Shown piece after piece: positions 50,271 to 62,669 of a stretch of 64,000 nucleotides of DNA. The position numbers were made by a program, and so were the translations under genes. This DNA comes from Stomoxys calcitrans (Eukaryota; Arthropoda; Insecta; Diptera; Muscidae). The DNA lies in assembly GCF_963082655.1 (NCBI RefSeq), contig NC_081553.1, positions 59,355,571 through 59,419,570 of the forward strand, given 5' to 3'. Positions within the stretch are counted from its first letter, which is position 1. Each line of letters opens with the position of its first letter. The notes below the pieces were generated by a model that was given only the letters and a program-made list of their open reading frames with translations, was not told the DNA's origin and did not search any database.

Positions 50271-51380
50271 TTTGTTTGCTGAATAGGTGTTGAATAAATT
50301 AGACCGCTGAACAAATGCTTAATTTATACATTTCTCTTTTATTTTATAAGCCAAAAATTAACAAAAAAAACTATAAATAATTAAACAATAAAAATTTAAT
50401 CATCTCTTCTTCTTGATATATGGTAACAAACAAACAAATAAAAAATGGTATATCAATGTTAATAAATGTTAAAAAATCAGTTAAGTTATTTTTGTGTGTG
50501 TGTTTTAAATTTAAACAAAAGATAAGGAATAGAGCCGCAAAAAAAAAAAATAAACTACACGGTAACAAAAAGTTGGTAGAGTATTATTTACTCTCTTTGG
50601 GCCACATTTAACTTTTGTCCCATGTGATTTTGGCGTAGGTTGAAAACGTTGACGATGGCTGGATGGATAGATGCATGATTCATGCAAATGCCCAGGGTAT
50701 ACTGTATCTTGACGTCTGCACTACACTGGAAAACCATTAACAGACATTTTCATATGATAAGATCAGGAACAATAGTAACAACTTTTTCGTTTCGTCTTCT
50801 ATTCTTTTGTTTAGTATGTCGGACAGAGGGTTCTGATGTAGAGTTTTTGCTTTGACGCTTTTGTTATAAATAAATTTGTTTAAATATTTATTTTCTGAAG
50901 GCTATTGCTCTTCAATTTTAAGTATTTGAACATAAAGCAGAGTTAACATAAAAAATTAAACTGTGACAAGTTTTGAAAAAAATGGGTCAATTTATGAAGA
51001 CTGTGATGAAGATAATTTCGTGAATGTATGTCGTATAGTTTTCTAAAAATAAAGATTTTTCTCACGTGGCTACAATAAATTGTAAATAAAAATGAATACG
51101 TAGATGTGTTTAAAGGTTATCTTTCTTGCTTCGGAACATGAATAATTTATTTAAGATAAAACGTACGTCAAGAAATGAGATATTATTTTTGTAGAAAGAA
51201 ACGGCTTCCTTATGTTTACGTCTGCCGCAAACTATTTAAGGGCCATAATTTGCGAATCTACACCTTGAATTTTTCAATCATTCTATAGAGAGGGTGCAGT
51301 TATGCACTGGTGGAATCCCAAATGACCGCACTTCTGCCCAAGTGCGGAGGTTTGGGATTGGAGTTACATTAACACTGATA
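50271..51380. other. Unannotated upstream DNA
   Basis: AT-rich with no gene or recognised element. Confidence 0.5.
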
Positions 51381-51389
51381 GGTGACATG

Positions 51390-53730
51390 TTGTATTAAGG
51401 TGACATGTTGTATTACGACAAACAGTGGGATGAAAAACAAAAATGGAAATAAGTCTGCCATTATGGAACGGATAGAGATATCTTCGAGGTGTCTCACACC
51501 ACTTGATCTTTTCATCGGGCTTTTGGTTTGCGTATACCACTTTGTTGAAGCTTTTTCATCCATTCTGACAACATGACCTAGCCAACGCAGCCGTTGTATT
51601 TTCATACGTGTATGCTATCGTCGTCATACAGCCCGTAGTTAAGACGTCGCCTATATTCTCCATTATCGCAAACTGGTCCATATATTTTACGAAGAATCTT
51701 TCTCTCAAATACTCCAAGCACTGGCTCATCTGCTTTCACAAGTACCCATGCTTCAGAACCATATAACAAAATGGGTAGTATCAGTGTCTTGTATAGTGTA
51801 ATCTTCGTACGTCGAGAGGTGGTCGTTTTGGGATTTGAAACCATCTATTTCGTCTTATCTCCATTTACTGCCAGACCCATTTCACTGATACTCTTTCGAT
51901 TCTCTCAAAGGTAGCAGTTACTACTTCCGGTGAACGACCTATGATGTCGATGTCGTCGGCATGTGTTCTCTTGTGAGTAGTGTGCCAAATCTATTCACAT
52001 CTGCATTTCGTATAATCCTCTCCAGCAGGATATTAAAGAGATCACACGATAGGCTGTCTCCTTGTCTGAAACCTCGTTTGGTATTAAATGGTTCGGAGAG
52101 AATCTGTCCTATTCTTACTGAGGAACGCGTATCAGCAAGTGTCATCCTGCAAAGTCTTAATAATTTTGCAGGGATACCAAACTCAGACACGGCTTTAAAT
52201 ACCTTTGTCAACAAAGAGATGGTAGGTGTTGATTTGTCCTTCTCGGGTCTTTTTCACGATTTGGCGCAGTTTGAATATCTAGTCCTGGGTGGATTTACCA
52301 GGTCTAAAGCCGCATTGATAGGGCTCAATTATCTCATTGACTTTAGGTTTTAATCTTTCACACAGTACACTCGAGAGTATCTTGTATGTGATGGGGAGGA
52401 TACTTATTCCTCTGTAGTTATCACATTCCGTCTTGTCTCCTTCTTGTGTACGGGATATAGTATGCTGAGGTTCCAATCATCGTGAATGCATTCTTCTAGC
52501 CAGATTGCGCAGATAAGCTGATGCATACGCCTTATCAACGTGTCGCCCCCGATCTTAAATAGTTCAGCGGGCAACCCATCGGCTCCTGTTGCCTTTTTGT
52601 TCTTTAGTCGAGTCACTGCTACCTGGACCTCATTCTGACTAGGGGGTAAATATTCTATACCATCATCATTGATTGGTTCTGCGGTATCCTCTTTGCCGAC
52701 AACGGCGGACACTAGCAGTTGGTTAAAATGTTCTTTCCATATCCTCAGCATGTTTTCTGTGTCAGTTACCAGCCATCGGTTTGATGTTTAATTCTTTGGT
52801 AGAATTTCCGGTCTTCATTCTGACTCTTGTACATCTCAATTCGCCCACACTCACGTCTTTCCAATTCCATTTTCTTTCTGCTGAATAGACGTTTCTCCTT
52901 TTCTCCCGATACCTCTCCTTCATGTGGTTACGTTGCTACTGATTGCAGGGTTGCTCTATATGCCGCATTCGTGGCTTCAGTAGCATCTCGACACTCTTGG
53001 TCGTACCATGGGTTTCTTGGAGGAGACTTCCGGTACCCAAGTACGGATTTCGTGGAGTGGGAAATAGTTTGCCACTGCGCCATTATATTATCGGAACAAG
53101 GAGTGCTTTCATCAAAAATTTGGATCAGTCGAGTGGAGTATGCCGCTGCCATCTGTTGTGTTTGCAGCTTTTCAATGTCCTGTTTCCGGGCAGTGTCAGG
53201 TCCTTTTTTTTCTGCGACGAAATCTATCAGACTCAACCCATTACTAGACGAGGCTAAACTTTCCGACTGTTGGACCAAAAATGTCTTCTTTTCCTATCTT
53301 CGCAATAAAATCTCCCAGAATGATTTTAATATCATGGGCGGTGCAGGGGTCATATTCTCTTTCTAGGCGCTCATAGAAAATATCTTTGGTCTGGTCGTCC
53401 GTGCCTTCCGTCGGGGCATGGGCACAAATAAGGCTGATGTTGAAGAATTTGGCTTTTAGGCTGATGTTGAAGAATTGTGGGTAGCCTCTCATCCACCGGA
53501 GTAAAGCTGGAGACAAGGTGTTTCAGTCTCCGACTAACCACAAATCGACAGCCAAATTCATGCCTCGTGTTATGGCAGCTTTAGTATAGTTCGTCACCGT
53601 TTGGTGTTGTAGTGACGCTATTCCCAGTCCATCGTACTTCCTGCCTTGTGCTTCTCTAATAGATCCGCCAGCGCGTATACTGCACCTTCTCTATAAAGAG
53701 TGCGGACATACACCTCAGCTATAAGCATGT
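51390..53730 (-). mobile_element. RTE-clade LINE, near full length but broken
   Basis: Order on the minus strand: N-terminal endonuclease (RHEFGCRF-like near 53545-53570, then SLICAHAPTEGTDDQTKDIF at 53455-53395 and IKIILGDFIAKIGKED near 53330-53283); RT (ATGADGLPAELFKIGGDTLI near 52605-52545, NYRGISILPITYKILSSVLC at 52425-52366, RGFRQGDSLSCDLFNILLER at 52080-52021); then [20 protein letters not shown] at 51800-51740 and [14 protein letters not shown] near 51597-51550. The wording fits RTE/BovB-type elements. Frameshifts between blocks; the catalytic YADD region is damaged. Confidence 0.88.
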
Positions 53731-54069
53731 TAAATTTCATGAAGATATCTCTATCCGTTCCAAAATGGCAGACTTATTTCCACTTATTTTCAGATCAGAT
53801 CAGAGGCCTGATAAAATTCGCATTGAGCGTAAATTCTTCAGCATCAGTCTGATAGAATTTATTCTATCAGCGCCTAGAGAGACCTTATGGCCGTGACATC
53901 ATATTAAAATCGTTCTACACGATTTTTTGTACCATATTTGGTTCAACGATCTGTCAATTTAGCCTCCATGAGAAAAAATTCGATAGTGGATTAAGGCTAA
54001 TATCAGAGATCTGCAAAGATGCATCGCATTTGCGGTGTTCTGCAAAAATACTTGGGTCTTTGAATCAAC
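53731..54069. other. Unannotated upstream DNA with an inverted RTE-flank repeat
   Basis: 53743-53787 is the inverted copy of 51445-51487. Otherwise no feature. Confidence 0.6.
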
Positions 54070-55490
54070 GCAACTATACAACTCTAATCAACGCAAACGG
54101 CTTGTACAAAAACACAAATGATTTTGCGGTGGTGCTGATATGTATGCAGCGACCCTCACGCCCTAGATCTTTGTCTCCTGATGGAGGTGGTCCATATGAG
54201 AATTGAGGAGACAGCTCATCGCAGTTCGGAGAGCGGCATTCTGATAGATCTGAATATTTTTCACTGCGTGTCACAAAGCTAACGAGACCACACTGGCGCT
54301 GCATAACTTGCCGCAGACCGGCCAATTGCTTTGTACGTGGTCAACAAGGTTTCTATGTCTGCAAGTGCTGCCAGAAAATTACTTGAGGACGTTGTCTTCA
54401 CGTCTTCGAAATCGATGTTGATGCTCGGCGAATGGAAATTCTCCTACGAGGCTCGGGAGGAGTAATGCCTCAAGCGTCTTTGCTACAAGTGAGAGAAGGG
54501 AGATCGGTGTGTACGACTCCCCCAAACTCAAGTCCTTTCCAGGCTTCAGTAGCGGGATCACTCTGCCTATTTTCCAGACATCGGGAACTATAAGAGTATT
54601 CAAAGACAGGTTGAGGACAGTAGTAAGGTACTCAACTCCGGGTAAATCCAGATTCTTCAACATCAATGTAGAGATTCCGGCGGGGCACAACGTCTAGGAT
54701 GATTAGGCGCCACGAATGACATTCGTAACTTTGCCTACGGTAAATTGTGATAGCTGTCCATCGGCTCGGAGACCACGGACACAGCGAACGGCTCTCCTCC
54801 TTGCCCTGTCACTATTGGAATGCACAATAAATTGACGGTTGAACAACCTGGCGCATCTCTTCGGATCAATCAAGGTTATTTCGCGAAAAGTGACTGAGGT
54901 CCTTAGATCCCTTCTACCGGGTTTCGAGAGTGACTTAACAGTAGACCACAGCCTGCCTAAAGCGGTGCCTAAGTTACATTGCTGCATGTGTTCCAGCCAC
55001 GAATTCCGATCATATTCGTTAACCAACCTGTTTATTTCCAGATTTTGCTCGCTTATTCTGGGTTTAGTGGGGTCCATACAACGAATCTCATCACGCTCGT
55101 CTGCGAGTACCACTGCCTACGCCGGCAAATTGGGCCTCACTTGGGGTATTCGACCGGCTGGTATAAAGAGAGCTGCTGTTCACATCCGACGACGAGGACG
55201 CAGAAGGCAACGACAACGCTTGAGACCCACTGCTGGCTATGTTCGCACAGCACCTTGCAACATATCCAGTATGAATATACTCCCGTAGTGAAGTGAGGCC
55301 AGAGCAAGATCGAAAATGTACCCACTCCAGGCACCGGTTACACCTCACCGACACCAACCGAGGATGGAGGCGGTTCTGGCAAATCGATCAGAGCCAGGGT
55401 CCGGGGTTTTTTTCAATCCTGGCACGGACCAGAAGCGTGCGGAGAAAGCACTCCGGAATGTGCCTCTCCCATGACGAAAAAAGACCCAGG
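54070..55490 (-). mobile_element. NPGP-motif LINE, second copy with internal deletion
   Basis: Minus strand from about 55480: LLVRARIEKNPGP (NPGP at 55408-55397), a stop, the Cys/His finger ([13 protein letters not shown] near 55345-55306), a deletion of the endonuclease, then the pre-RT region and RT start (AGISTLMLKNLDLPGVEYLT near 54680-54620, [20 protein letters not shown] near 54573-54510), and a C-terminal piece (VMQRQCGLVSFVTRSEKY, 54310-54255). Same family as 4538-7045. Confidence 0.85.
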
Positions 55491-56540
55491 GTCTTCTGGG
55501 TAAGCGCCTTTATTACCATTCCTTTTTTGTATTTCCTAGTGAAATTTTACAAAATTCGCATCAAATAACCATGAAATATGCAACTCATTGCAATTTTAAG
55601 GTTCATAAATAATTTCATTAAAATAAGAAGGCTGTGTAATTAACCATTACGCAGCCTCATTAATTAACACCACTTCTTCGTCGTCGTCGTCGTCGCAACT
55701 AATTCTTTGAAATGCAATGCTTTGTCTATTGTCATAACCAAGAATGTAAACATCTTGAGTTACGGCTGTCTAAAGGGAAAAAGGTTAATGCCAATCTAAA
55801 CTCTACAGGTTCAACAAGGCATAACCAAACTAAACAATGGGGAAAAAAGCGTCTAGCGACTTCTTTGGAGTGGCCGGCATATAGGATGACCAACTAATGA
55901 GACATGTAACCTTGTCTACAGCTGCACCACCTCCTACTCCTTCCCCTTCTACGCCTTCCACTCTTACCGCGTTCCCCTTGTCTAGTCAAACTCTGTTTAG
56001 AGTTATCTAATAACCAACTGACATTTAATAGGTTTATGCATGCATGAAAAGCTGCTTTTGGCCATATGACTTTGGCCTAAAAAAACAAAAAAAAAACAAA
56101 AAAAGAAAAACAAAAGAAAATAAGAAACCACAGAAAAACTAAGGAAAATATGATGATGGAAAGCTTGAAACTTAAAAACATATCCCAGCAGACGACTGAC
56201 TTCATTAGCATTAAATAGTGTCGAGAACTCCAATTGCAATAGGGTTATGAAAACATGAAACTTAAGATTTTTGATGACACTCTTCTAAGGTTTAAAAATA
56301 CAAAGGGAAGAGAGAAGAGGTGGCTAGTCGACTTTGTTATGAGAAGAATATTATAGCCAAAGTCTGACAGTATGTGAATAAAAGGGATTATTGTGAGAAA
56401 TGTATGGAAAAGAAGTTATGTCAGTATGGGGGGATTTGTTATGGAGTAAAAAAAATTGCCAAATTAAAGAAAGGATCAAAACCAGTAAGGAAAGGCAAAA
56501 GTCGGGGGGACTTTTGCACCTACCCTACCTACCTACCCTA
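55491..56540. other. Unannotated upstream DNA
   Basis: Contains a (CGT)n run at about 55678-55696 and poly-A-rich DNA. No gene supported. Confidence 0.5.
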
Positions 56541-57860
56541 CCCGGGCAATATATATGTATATGAGAGCTATATCAAAATCTGAACCGACTTTCAAAAAGA
56601 TTGTTTGAAAATTATTGTTACTACGGTCATATAAGTGCAAATCGGGCGATACATATATATGGGAGCTTATCTAAATCTGAACCGATTTTGGTGAAATCTC
56701 GCAGATATATTAAGATCAGTAGCAAAACAATCAGTGCCAAATTTTGTGCAGATCGGTTGAGAATTGGAGTTACTAGGGCCATTTAAGTGCAAATCGGGCG
56801 ATACATATATAAATGGGAGCTATATCTTAATATGAACCGATTTTGATGAAAATTTGGAGATATGTTAAGATCAGTAGCAAAACAATCCGTGTCAAATTTT
56901 GTGCAGATAGGTTGAAAATTGGAGCTACTACGGCCATTTAAGTGCAAATCGGGCGATACATATATATGGGAGCTATATCTAAATCTGAACTGATTTTGAT
57001 GAAAATTTGGAGATATGTTAAGATCAGTAGCAAAACAATCCGTGTCAAATTTTGTGCAGATAGGTTGCAAATTGTAGCTACTAGGGCCATTTAAGTCCAC
57101 ATCGGGTGATACATATATATGGGAGCTATATCCAAATCTGGACCGATTTGATGATAAATTTTTGCGGTTATGTTGAAATCAGCAAGAAAACAATCCGTGC
57201 TAAATTTTGTGCAGATCGGTTAAAAATTGTCGCTACTACGGCCATTTATGTGCAAATCGGGCGATACATATATATGGAAGCTATATTTAAATCTGAACCG
57301 ATTTTGATGAAAATTCGCAGATATGTTAAGATCAGTAACAAAATATTCCGTGCCAAATTTTGTACAGATCGGTTGAAAATTGGAGCTACTCCGGTCATTT
57401 AAGTGCAAATGGGGCGATACATATATATGGGAGCTATATCTAAATCTGGACCGATTTTGATAAATTTTTGTGGTTATGTTGAAATCAGCAAGAAAACAAT
57501 CCGTGCTAAATTTTGTGCAGATTGGTTAAAAATTGTCGCTACTACGGCCATTTATGTGCAAATCGGGCGATACATATATATGGGAGCTATATCTGAATCT
57601 GAACCGATTTTTCACAAAATCAATAGCGTTCGTCCTTTGACCAAAAAAGTGATATGTGCAAAATTTCGTGATGATTGGATGACAAATACGATCTGCACTT
57701 TGATTACAAGAATACATGGACTTACAGACGGACATGGCTAAATCGAATCAGAAAGTGATTCTGAGTCGATCGGTATTTCTTATCCTTCTTAGCGTTGCAA
57801 AAAAAATTCACTAACTTATAATATCCTGTACCACAGTGGTGGTGTTGGGTATAAAAAAGT
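56541..57860 (+). mobile_element. Array element, about seven 153-bp units (HINE-like)
   Basis: ATCGGGCGATACATATATAT starts near 56641, 56793, 56948, 57101, 57256, 57409 and 57562: spacings 152-155. Ends in ATAATATCCTGTACCACAGT then GTTGGGTATAAAAA, like 48845-48888. Confidence 0.85.
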
Positions 57861-58640
57861 CTCCTTCAGTTAGTTGCTTAAGAGTTAAAATGTTCCATAG
57901 AAAAAATATTTCTTTCTGTGTTATCAGCAAAATTACCAAAAAAAAAGTACCCACCAAAAAGTTTGCTGAATTTTAAACCGTTTTGTAGGGGAAGTTCATG
58001 CCATTATAAGGAAATGTCCCACTTGAATACGCTTGCACTATGAACGCAATTCAGCGCTTTTAGAAGCACAAATTGGATAATTGGAAATTATTACCACTTT
58101 ACGGGTTTGATTACTCCCATAAAAAGTCGTTCGATGTCGTACCAAAAACACAAAAACAAAACAATGAGGAGCACCCGCTAACGGAAGTGCACCGAAAATG
58201 TGCTAGTTTCAGCACTAACATTTTTTGTATCGAACTCATCACAAGAAACAATTGTGCTTCATGGCAGTGCTTAGTGGCTTAGTGGTATATATCAGCAGCG
58301 TTGCCACTACAAAAAAAATTTCCGACCAACATTTTTCAAAAAACGTACTGAATTCCCTCTCAGCCGACTAAAATTGTAAACTAAATCAAAATACACGCAA
58401 TCTTCTTCTAATAGTTATTAGGTCTGTTCGCGTGCTTTACCAGTAAAAATTTACAGGACAGAAAGAGCCATTTTACTCTCTTTAAAAAATTTGCCATTTA
58501 TGTGGCAAAGTACGCTAATGACTTTCAGTGAAAATTTGCAGAACAACAGCTAATTTTTATTTGTTTGGTATTTTATTTACTTTCTTAGGAAAAAAAAAAT
58601 TTTTAAAATAAAAAATGCTGGCGATACTTGAGGTGTATTT
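57861..58640. other. Unannotated upstream DNA
   Basis: No feature recognised. Confidence 0.5.
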
Positions 58641-59250
58641 TCCTTTAGATGAACGTCAATTTATTGACCCGAAAATGACAAGTCTAGAGGGGCTCCCATT
58701 CGTCGTATTCGTGATCTCCGTGCCGCTGGACAGCCATCGCAATTTACCGTGCACCAAGGTACGAGTGTCGTTCGTTGCGTCAAGTCGCTGGTCCCAGACG
58801 GAATCTTTACACTGATGCTGAAGAAGCTGTATCTGCTTGGAGTCGAGTACCTACAACAGTCCTCAGCCTGTCTGAACACTATTATAGTACCCGATGTTTG
58901 GAAGATGGGCAGTGTGATCCCGCTACTGAAACCTAGAAAGTCGTACAGACCGATCTCACTTCTCTCATCAGTAGCCCAGACGCATGAGGGACTACTCCTC
59001 CCGATCCTCCCTTTGGGCAATTTCCATTCGTCGAGCATCAGCATGCATTTCAAGGCTGCATAGGACTACAACTGCTTTACATGCCATAACCGTACACAAA
59101 AGTAGGAACAATGCTCTCCACTCCCTTGTCGGCAGCACTTGGTGTGTTGACAAAGAAACCTTGGACTTACCACCCAATGCTTCTGGATATTGTGTCCAGA
59201 CAAATTGCTGCGACCACCGATGTGAGGCTAAGTGAGCTTTCTATTTGATC
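58641..59250 (+). mobile_element. NPGP-family LINE, RT fragment
   Basis: Frames read PDGIFTLMLKKLYLLGVEYL near 58795-58853 and IIVPDVWKMGSVIPLLKP near 58880-58935, then SYRPISLLSSVAQTHEGLLL near 58938-59000. Matches 6190-6330 and 54500-54680. Confidence 0.8.
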
Positions 59251-59324
59251 ATGTGGCGGCTACGGACACTGTGTTAATCTTTAAAGATATTCGGATGATC
59301 GATCTATATTTCATGTAAACCACT

Positions 59325-59575
59325 GTGTGCTGTCCGATTAAATTTGAAGCTCAATGATAAGGGACCTCCTTTTTATAGCGGAGCCGAACGGCGTGCTGCA
59401 GAGCGACACCCCTTTTTTGGAGGAGTTTTTACATGGCAAAGTACCTCACAAAAGTCGCCAGCATTAGGAGGGGATAACCACCGCTGAAAATTTTTCTGAT
59501 GTTCCTGCCAGGATTCGAACCCAGGCATTCAGCGTCATAGACGGACATGCTAACCTCTGCGCTCGGTAGACTCCT
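59325..59575 (-). mobile_element. tRNA-derived SINE copy
   Basis: Minus orientation; AGCTCAATGATAAGGGACCT to CAGGATTCGAACCCAGGC and GCTAACCTCTGCGCTCGG. The tail end is truncated. Confidence 0.82.
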
Positions 59576-59811
59576 ATAAGACACCTATATCTGTCTTATA
59601 TTTTCGAGACAGATGTTGGGATCCCAGATCGGTTTACCATTTTCAAGACAGATGTTGGGAGTCTTTATACAACTCACTGTTCCAAATTTCAACGAAGTCG
59701 GGTAATAAATGCGCCTCTTATAAGCCTAAGATCCAAAATCGGCAGATCGGTCTATATGACAGCTATATTTAAATATGTTCCGATCTGGATCATCTTTGGT
59801 TCGGATATTGC

Positions 59812-60128
59812 AAATTGCAAATTTTGCCCATGAACATTCCACTAAGGAACAGGGGCAAACTTCTCACATATCAATGAGTGCAGTCCGATTCAAGTTTAAG
59901 CTCAAGGCCTTAAGGGGCCTCCTTTTTATAGCCGAGTCCGAATGGCGTGCCGCAGTGCGACACTTTTTTGGAGAGAAGTTTTACATGGCATAGTATCTCA
60001 CAAATGTTGCCAGCATTAGGAGGGGGAAAACCACCGCTGAAAATTTCTTCTGATGGTCTCGCCAGGATTCGAACTCAGGCTTTCAGCGTCATAGGCGGAC
60101 ATGTTAACCTCTGCGCTACGGTGGCCTC
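59812..60128 (-). mobile_element. tRNA-derived SINE, complete copy
   Basis: Full-length minus-orientation copy: TTTTGCCCATGAACATTCC through CCAGGATTCGAACTCAGG to GCGCTACGGTGGCCTC. It interrupts array-type sequence on both sides (AATCGGCAGATCGGTCTATA near 59736, and the array after 60130). Confidence 0.88.
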
Positions 60129-60129
60129 G

Positions 60130-60960
60130 GATATAGACAAGCCTAATAAAACTCACTGCTCTGAGTTTCAACAAAATCGGCTAGTAAATGCGGCTGTTAT
60201 AGGATTAAGACCTTAAATCTGCATATCGGTCTATATGGCAGCTATATGTAAATATGGTCCGATATACACCATATTCGGATTGGATGTCGAGAATCCTTAG
60301 GCAATTCACTGTTTTGAATTTCAGCAAAATCGGAGAATGAATGCGCCTTTTCGGTCTTTAAGCCCTAAAGCTAAAGTTTGGTCTCTATGGTAGCTATATC
60401 TAAATATAGCCCGATCTATATATAGCCCATTTTCAAGACATGTTGGGAGTCTATATACAACTCAGTGTTTCAAATTTCAGCGAATCGGGTAATAAATGCG
60501 CCTGTTATAAGCCTAAGATCCAAAAACGGCAGATCGGTCTATATGGCAGCTATATGTAAATATGGTCCTATGTTCACCATATCCGAATCGAATATCGTGG
60601 CCCCTAGTTCAAATCAGTATTTCAAATTTAAGCAAAATCGGTGAATGAATGCGTCTTTAGACCCTAAAGCTGAAGATCGGTCTCTATGGCAGCTATATCT
60701 AAATATTCGAGACAGATGTTTGAAGTCTTTATACCACTCACTGTTCCAGCTATATATGTTCCGATTTGGTCCATTCTTATTTCGGATATCGGAGGTTCTA
60801 ACAAAACGCAATATGCCAAATTTCAGCGAATTTGGGTAATAAATGCAATTACAACGATTCGAAATATATATACTTTATAGGGTCGGAAATGGATATTTCG
60901 ATGTGTTACATACGGAATGACTAAATGCATATACCCCCTATCCTATGGTGGTGGCTATAA
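60130..60960. repeat. Array sequence with ~153-bp units
   Basis: GGTCTMTATGGYAGCTATAT recurs at 60228, 60380, 60536 and 60679 (152, 156, 143). Related to 18770-19775. Ends near CCTATCCTATGGTGGTGG. Confidence 0.7.
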
Positions 60961-61004
60961 AAAGCATGACAAATTTACAATAGTAATAATAAGTAATAGC
61001 TTAC

Positions 61005-62195
61005 TAAGTTCTGGCGGGCCGAATCATGGGAACCCACCACCATGGATTCTGCTAAAATATGGGAGCTATATCTGGTTACATACCGTACTAGTTGTACAAC
61101 AGTAGTTGAGAATCATAACGGAACACTAAATACAAAATTTTGAGCCGATTCGGATAAAAATCGCGGCTTGTAAGGACTCTAGAAGTCAAATCGGGAGATC
61201 GGTTTATATGGGAGCCATATCATGTTCTTGACCGATTTAGATCGAACTTGTTGTTGGGAGTTATAACAGAACACTATGTGAACATTTCAGCCAAATCAGA
61301 CAAAAAATGCGGCTTGTAAGGACTCAAAAGTCAAATCGGGAGATCGGTTTATGTAGGAGCTATTGGGTTGCCCAAAAAGTAATTGCGGATTTTTTAAAAG
61401 AAAGTAAATGAATTTGTAATAAAACTTAGAATGAACTTTAATCAAATATACTTTTTTTACACTTTTTTTCTAAAGCAAGCTAAAAGTCACAGCTGATAAC
61501 TGACAGAAGAAAGAATGCAATTACAGAGTCACAAGCTGTGAAAAAATTTTCCACCCCGACTATATGAAAAATCCGCAATTACTTTTTGGGCAACCAATAT
61601 ATCATGTTCTTGACCGATTTGGACCGTACTTAATGCAGTTGTTGAAAGTCAAAACAAAATACTATGTGTAAAATTTCAGCCAAATCGGACAAAAATTGCA
61701 GCTTCCTGGGGCACAAGAAGTCAAATAGGGAGATCGGTTTATGTGGGAGCAACATCAGGTTATAGACCGATTTAAGCCGTACATAGCACAATTATTGGAA
61801 GTCAAAACAGAACACTTTGTGTAAAATTTCAGCCAAATGGGACAAAATTGCGGCTTCCAGCGGCTCAAAAAGTCAAATCCGGTAATCGGTTCATCGTATC
61901 CGATATGGCCCATTCGCAATCCCCAACATTAACCTACATTAATATTAAGTATCTGTGCGGCTAAGTTTTAAGCGGCTAGTTTTTAGTGTTCGACCTCTAC
62001 CGTAATTTCGACAGACGGACGAACGGCCATGTTTGAACGTAAGGCTTTAGAATGATTTAAACAAACAGACGGACGGATATGTCTAGATCCTATATAAATA
62101 ACGAATATCTAGTACTTGCAGCTTAGAATATGTATAATTTGATGTGTTCCAAATGGAATGGCAAAATGGCCAACTCTTCGGTGGTGGGTATAAAA
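61005..62195. mobile_element. Array element, interrupted by a mariner MITE
   Basis: GGTTTA/GGTTCA unit marks at 61201, 61346, 61736 and 61888; after removing the 235-bp MITE plus TA the spacings are 145, 153 and 152. The ends are TGGCGGGCCGAATCATGGG with ACCCACCACCATGGATT on the left and GGTGGTGGGTATAAAAAC on the right. Confidence 0.75.
61363..61597. mobile_element. mariner MITE (235 bp)
   Basis: TTGGGTTGCCC at the left and GGGCAACCAA at the right, TA at 61361-61362 and 61598-61599. Nearly identical to the copy at 62431. Confidence 0.92.
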
Positions 62196-62430
62196 ACAAA
62201 AACCGCATTTGGCTTGCAGAACATCTGGTAGGTTTTGGTCACATTTTGGTAGGAAATAATTTTCTTAAGTGGCAACACTAATACTACTTGAGTGGCAACG
62301 CAGAACAACAAATCATTCAGTCCAAAAAATGATTTTTTTATATTGAGGGAATTAATAAAAATACTTAAAGAGAGTATTTCACAAATACGGTCACATTTTT
62401 ACTTTGTATAACTTTTTTGCTGCGTATATA

Positions 62431-62667
62431 TTGGGTTGCCCAAAAAGTAATTGCGGATTTTTTAAAAGAAAGTAAATGCATTTTTAATAAAACTTAGAAT
62501 AAACTTTAATCAAATATACTTTTTTTACACTTTTTTTCTAAAGCAAGCTAAAAGTAGCAGCTGATAACTGACAGAAGAAAGAATGCAATTACAGAGTCAC
62601 AAGCTGTGAAAAAAATTGTCAACGCTGACTATATGAAAAATCCGCAATTACTTTTTGGGCAACCCAA
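62431..62667. mobile_element. mariner MITE (237 bp)
   Basis: Perfect-looking ends TTGGGTTGCCC and GGGCAACCCAA with TA at 62429-62430 and 62668-62669. Same length as the reconstructed copy at 601-2468. Confidence 0.94.
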
Positions 62668-62669
62668 TA

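Noticed and set aside
56783..57741. Open frames giving repeating ~51-residue peptides, also at 19232-19513, 39412-39837, 44730-45044 and 49372-49722
   Set aside because: The array unit is 153 bp, i.e. 51 codons, so a stop-free unit stays open through the array. No start, codon bias or conservation supports coding.
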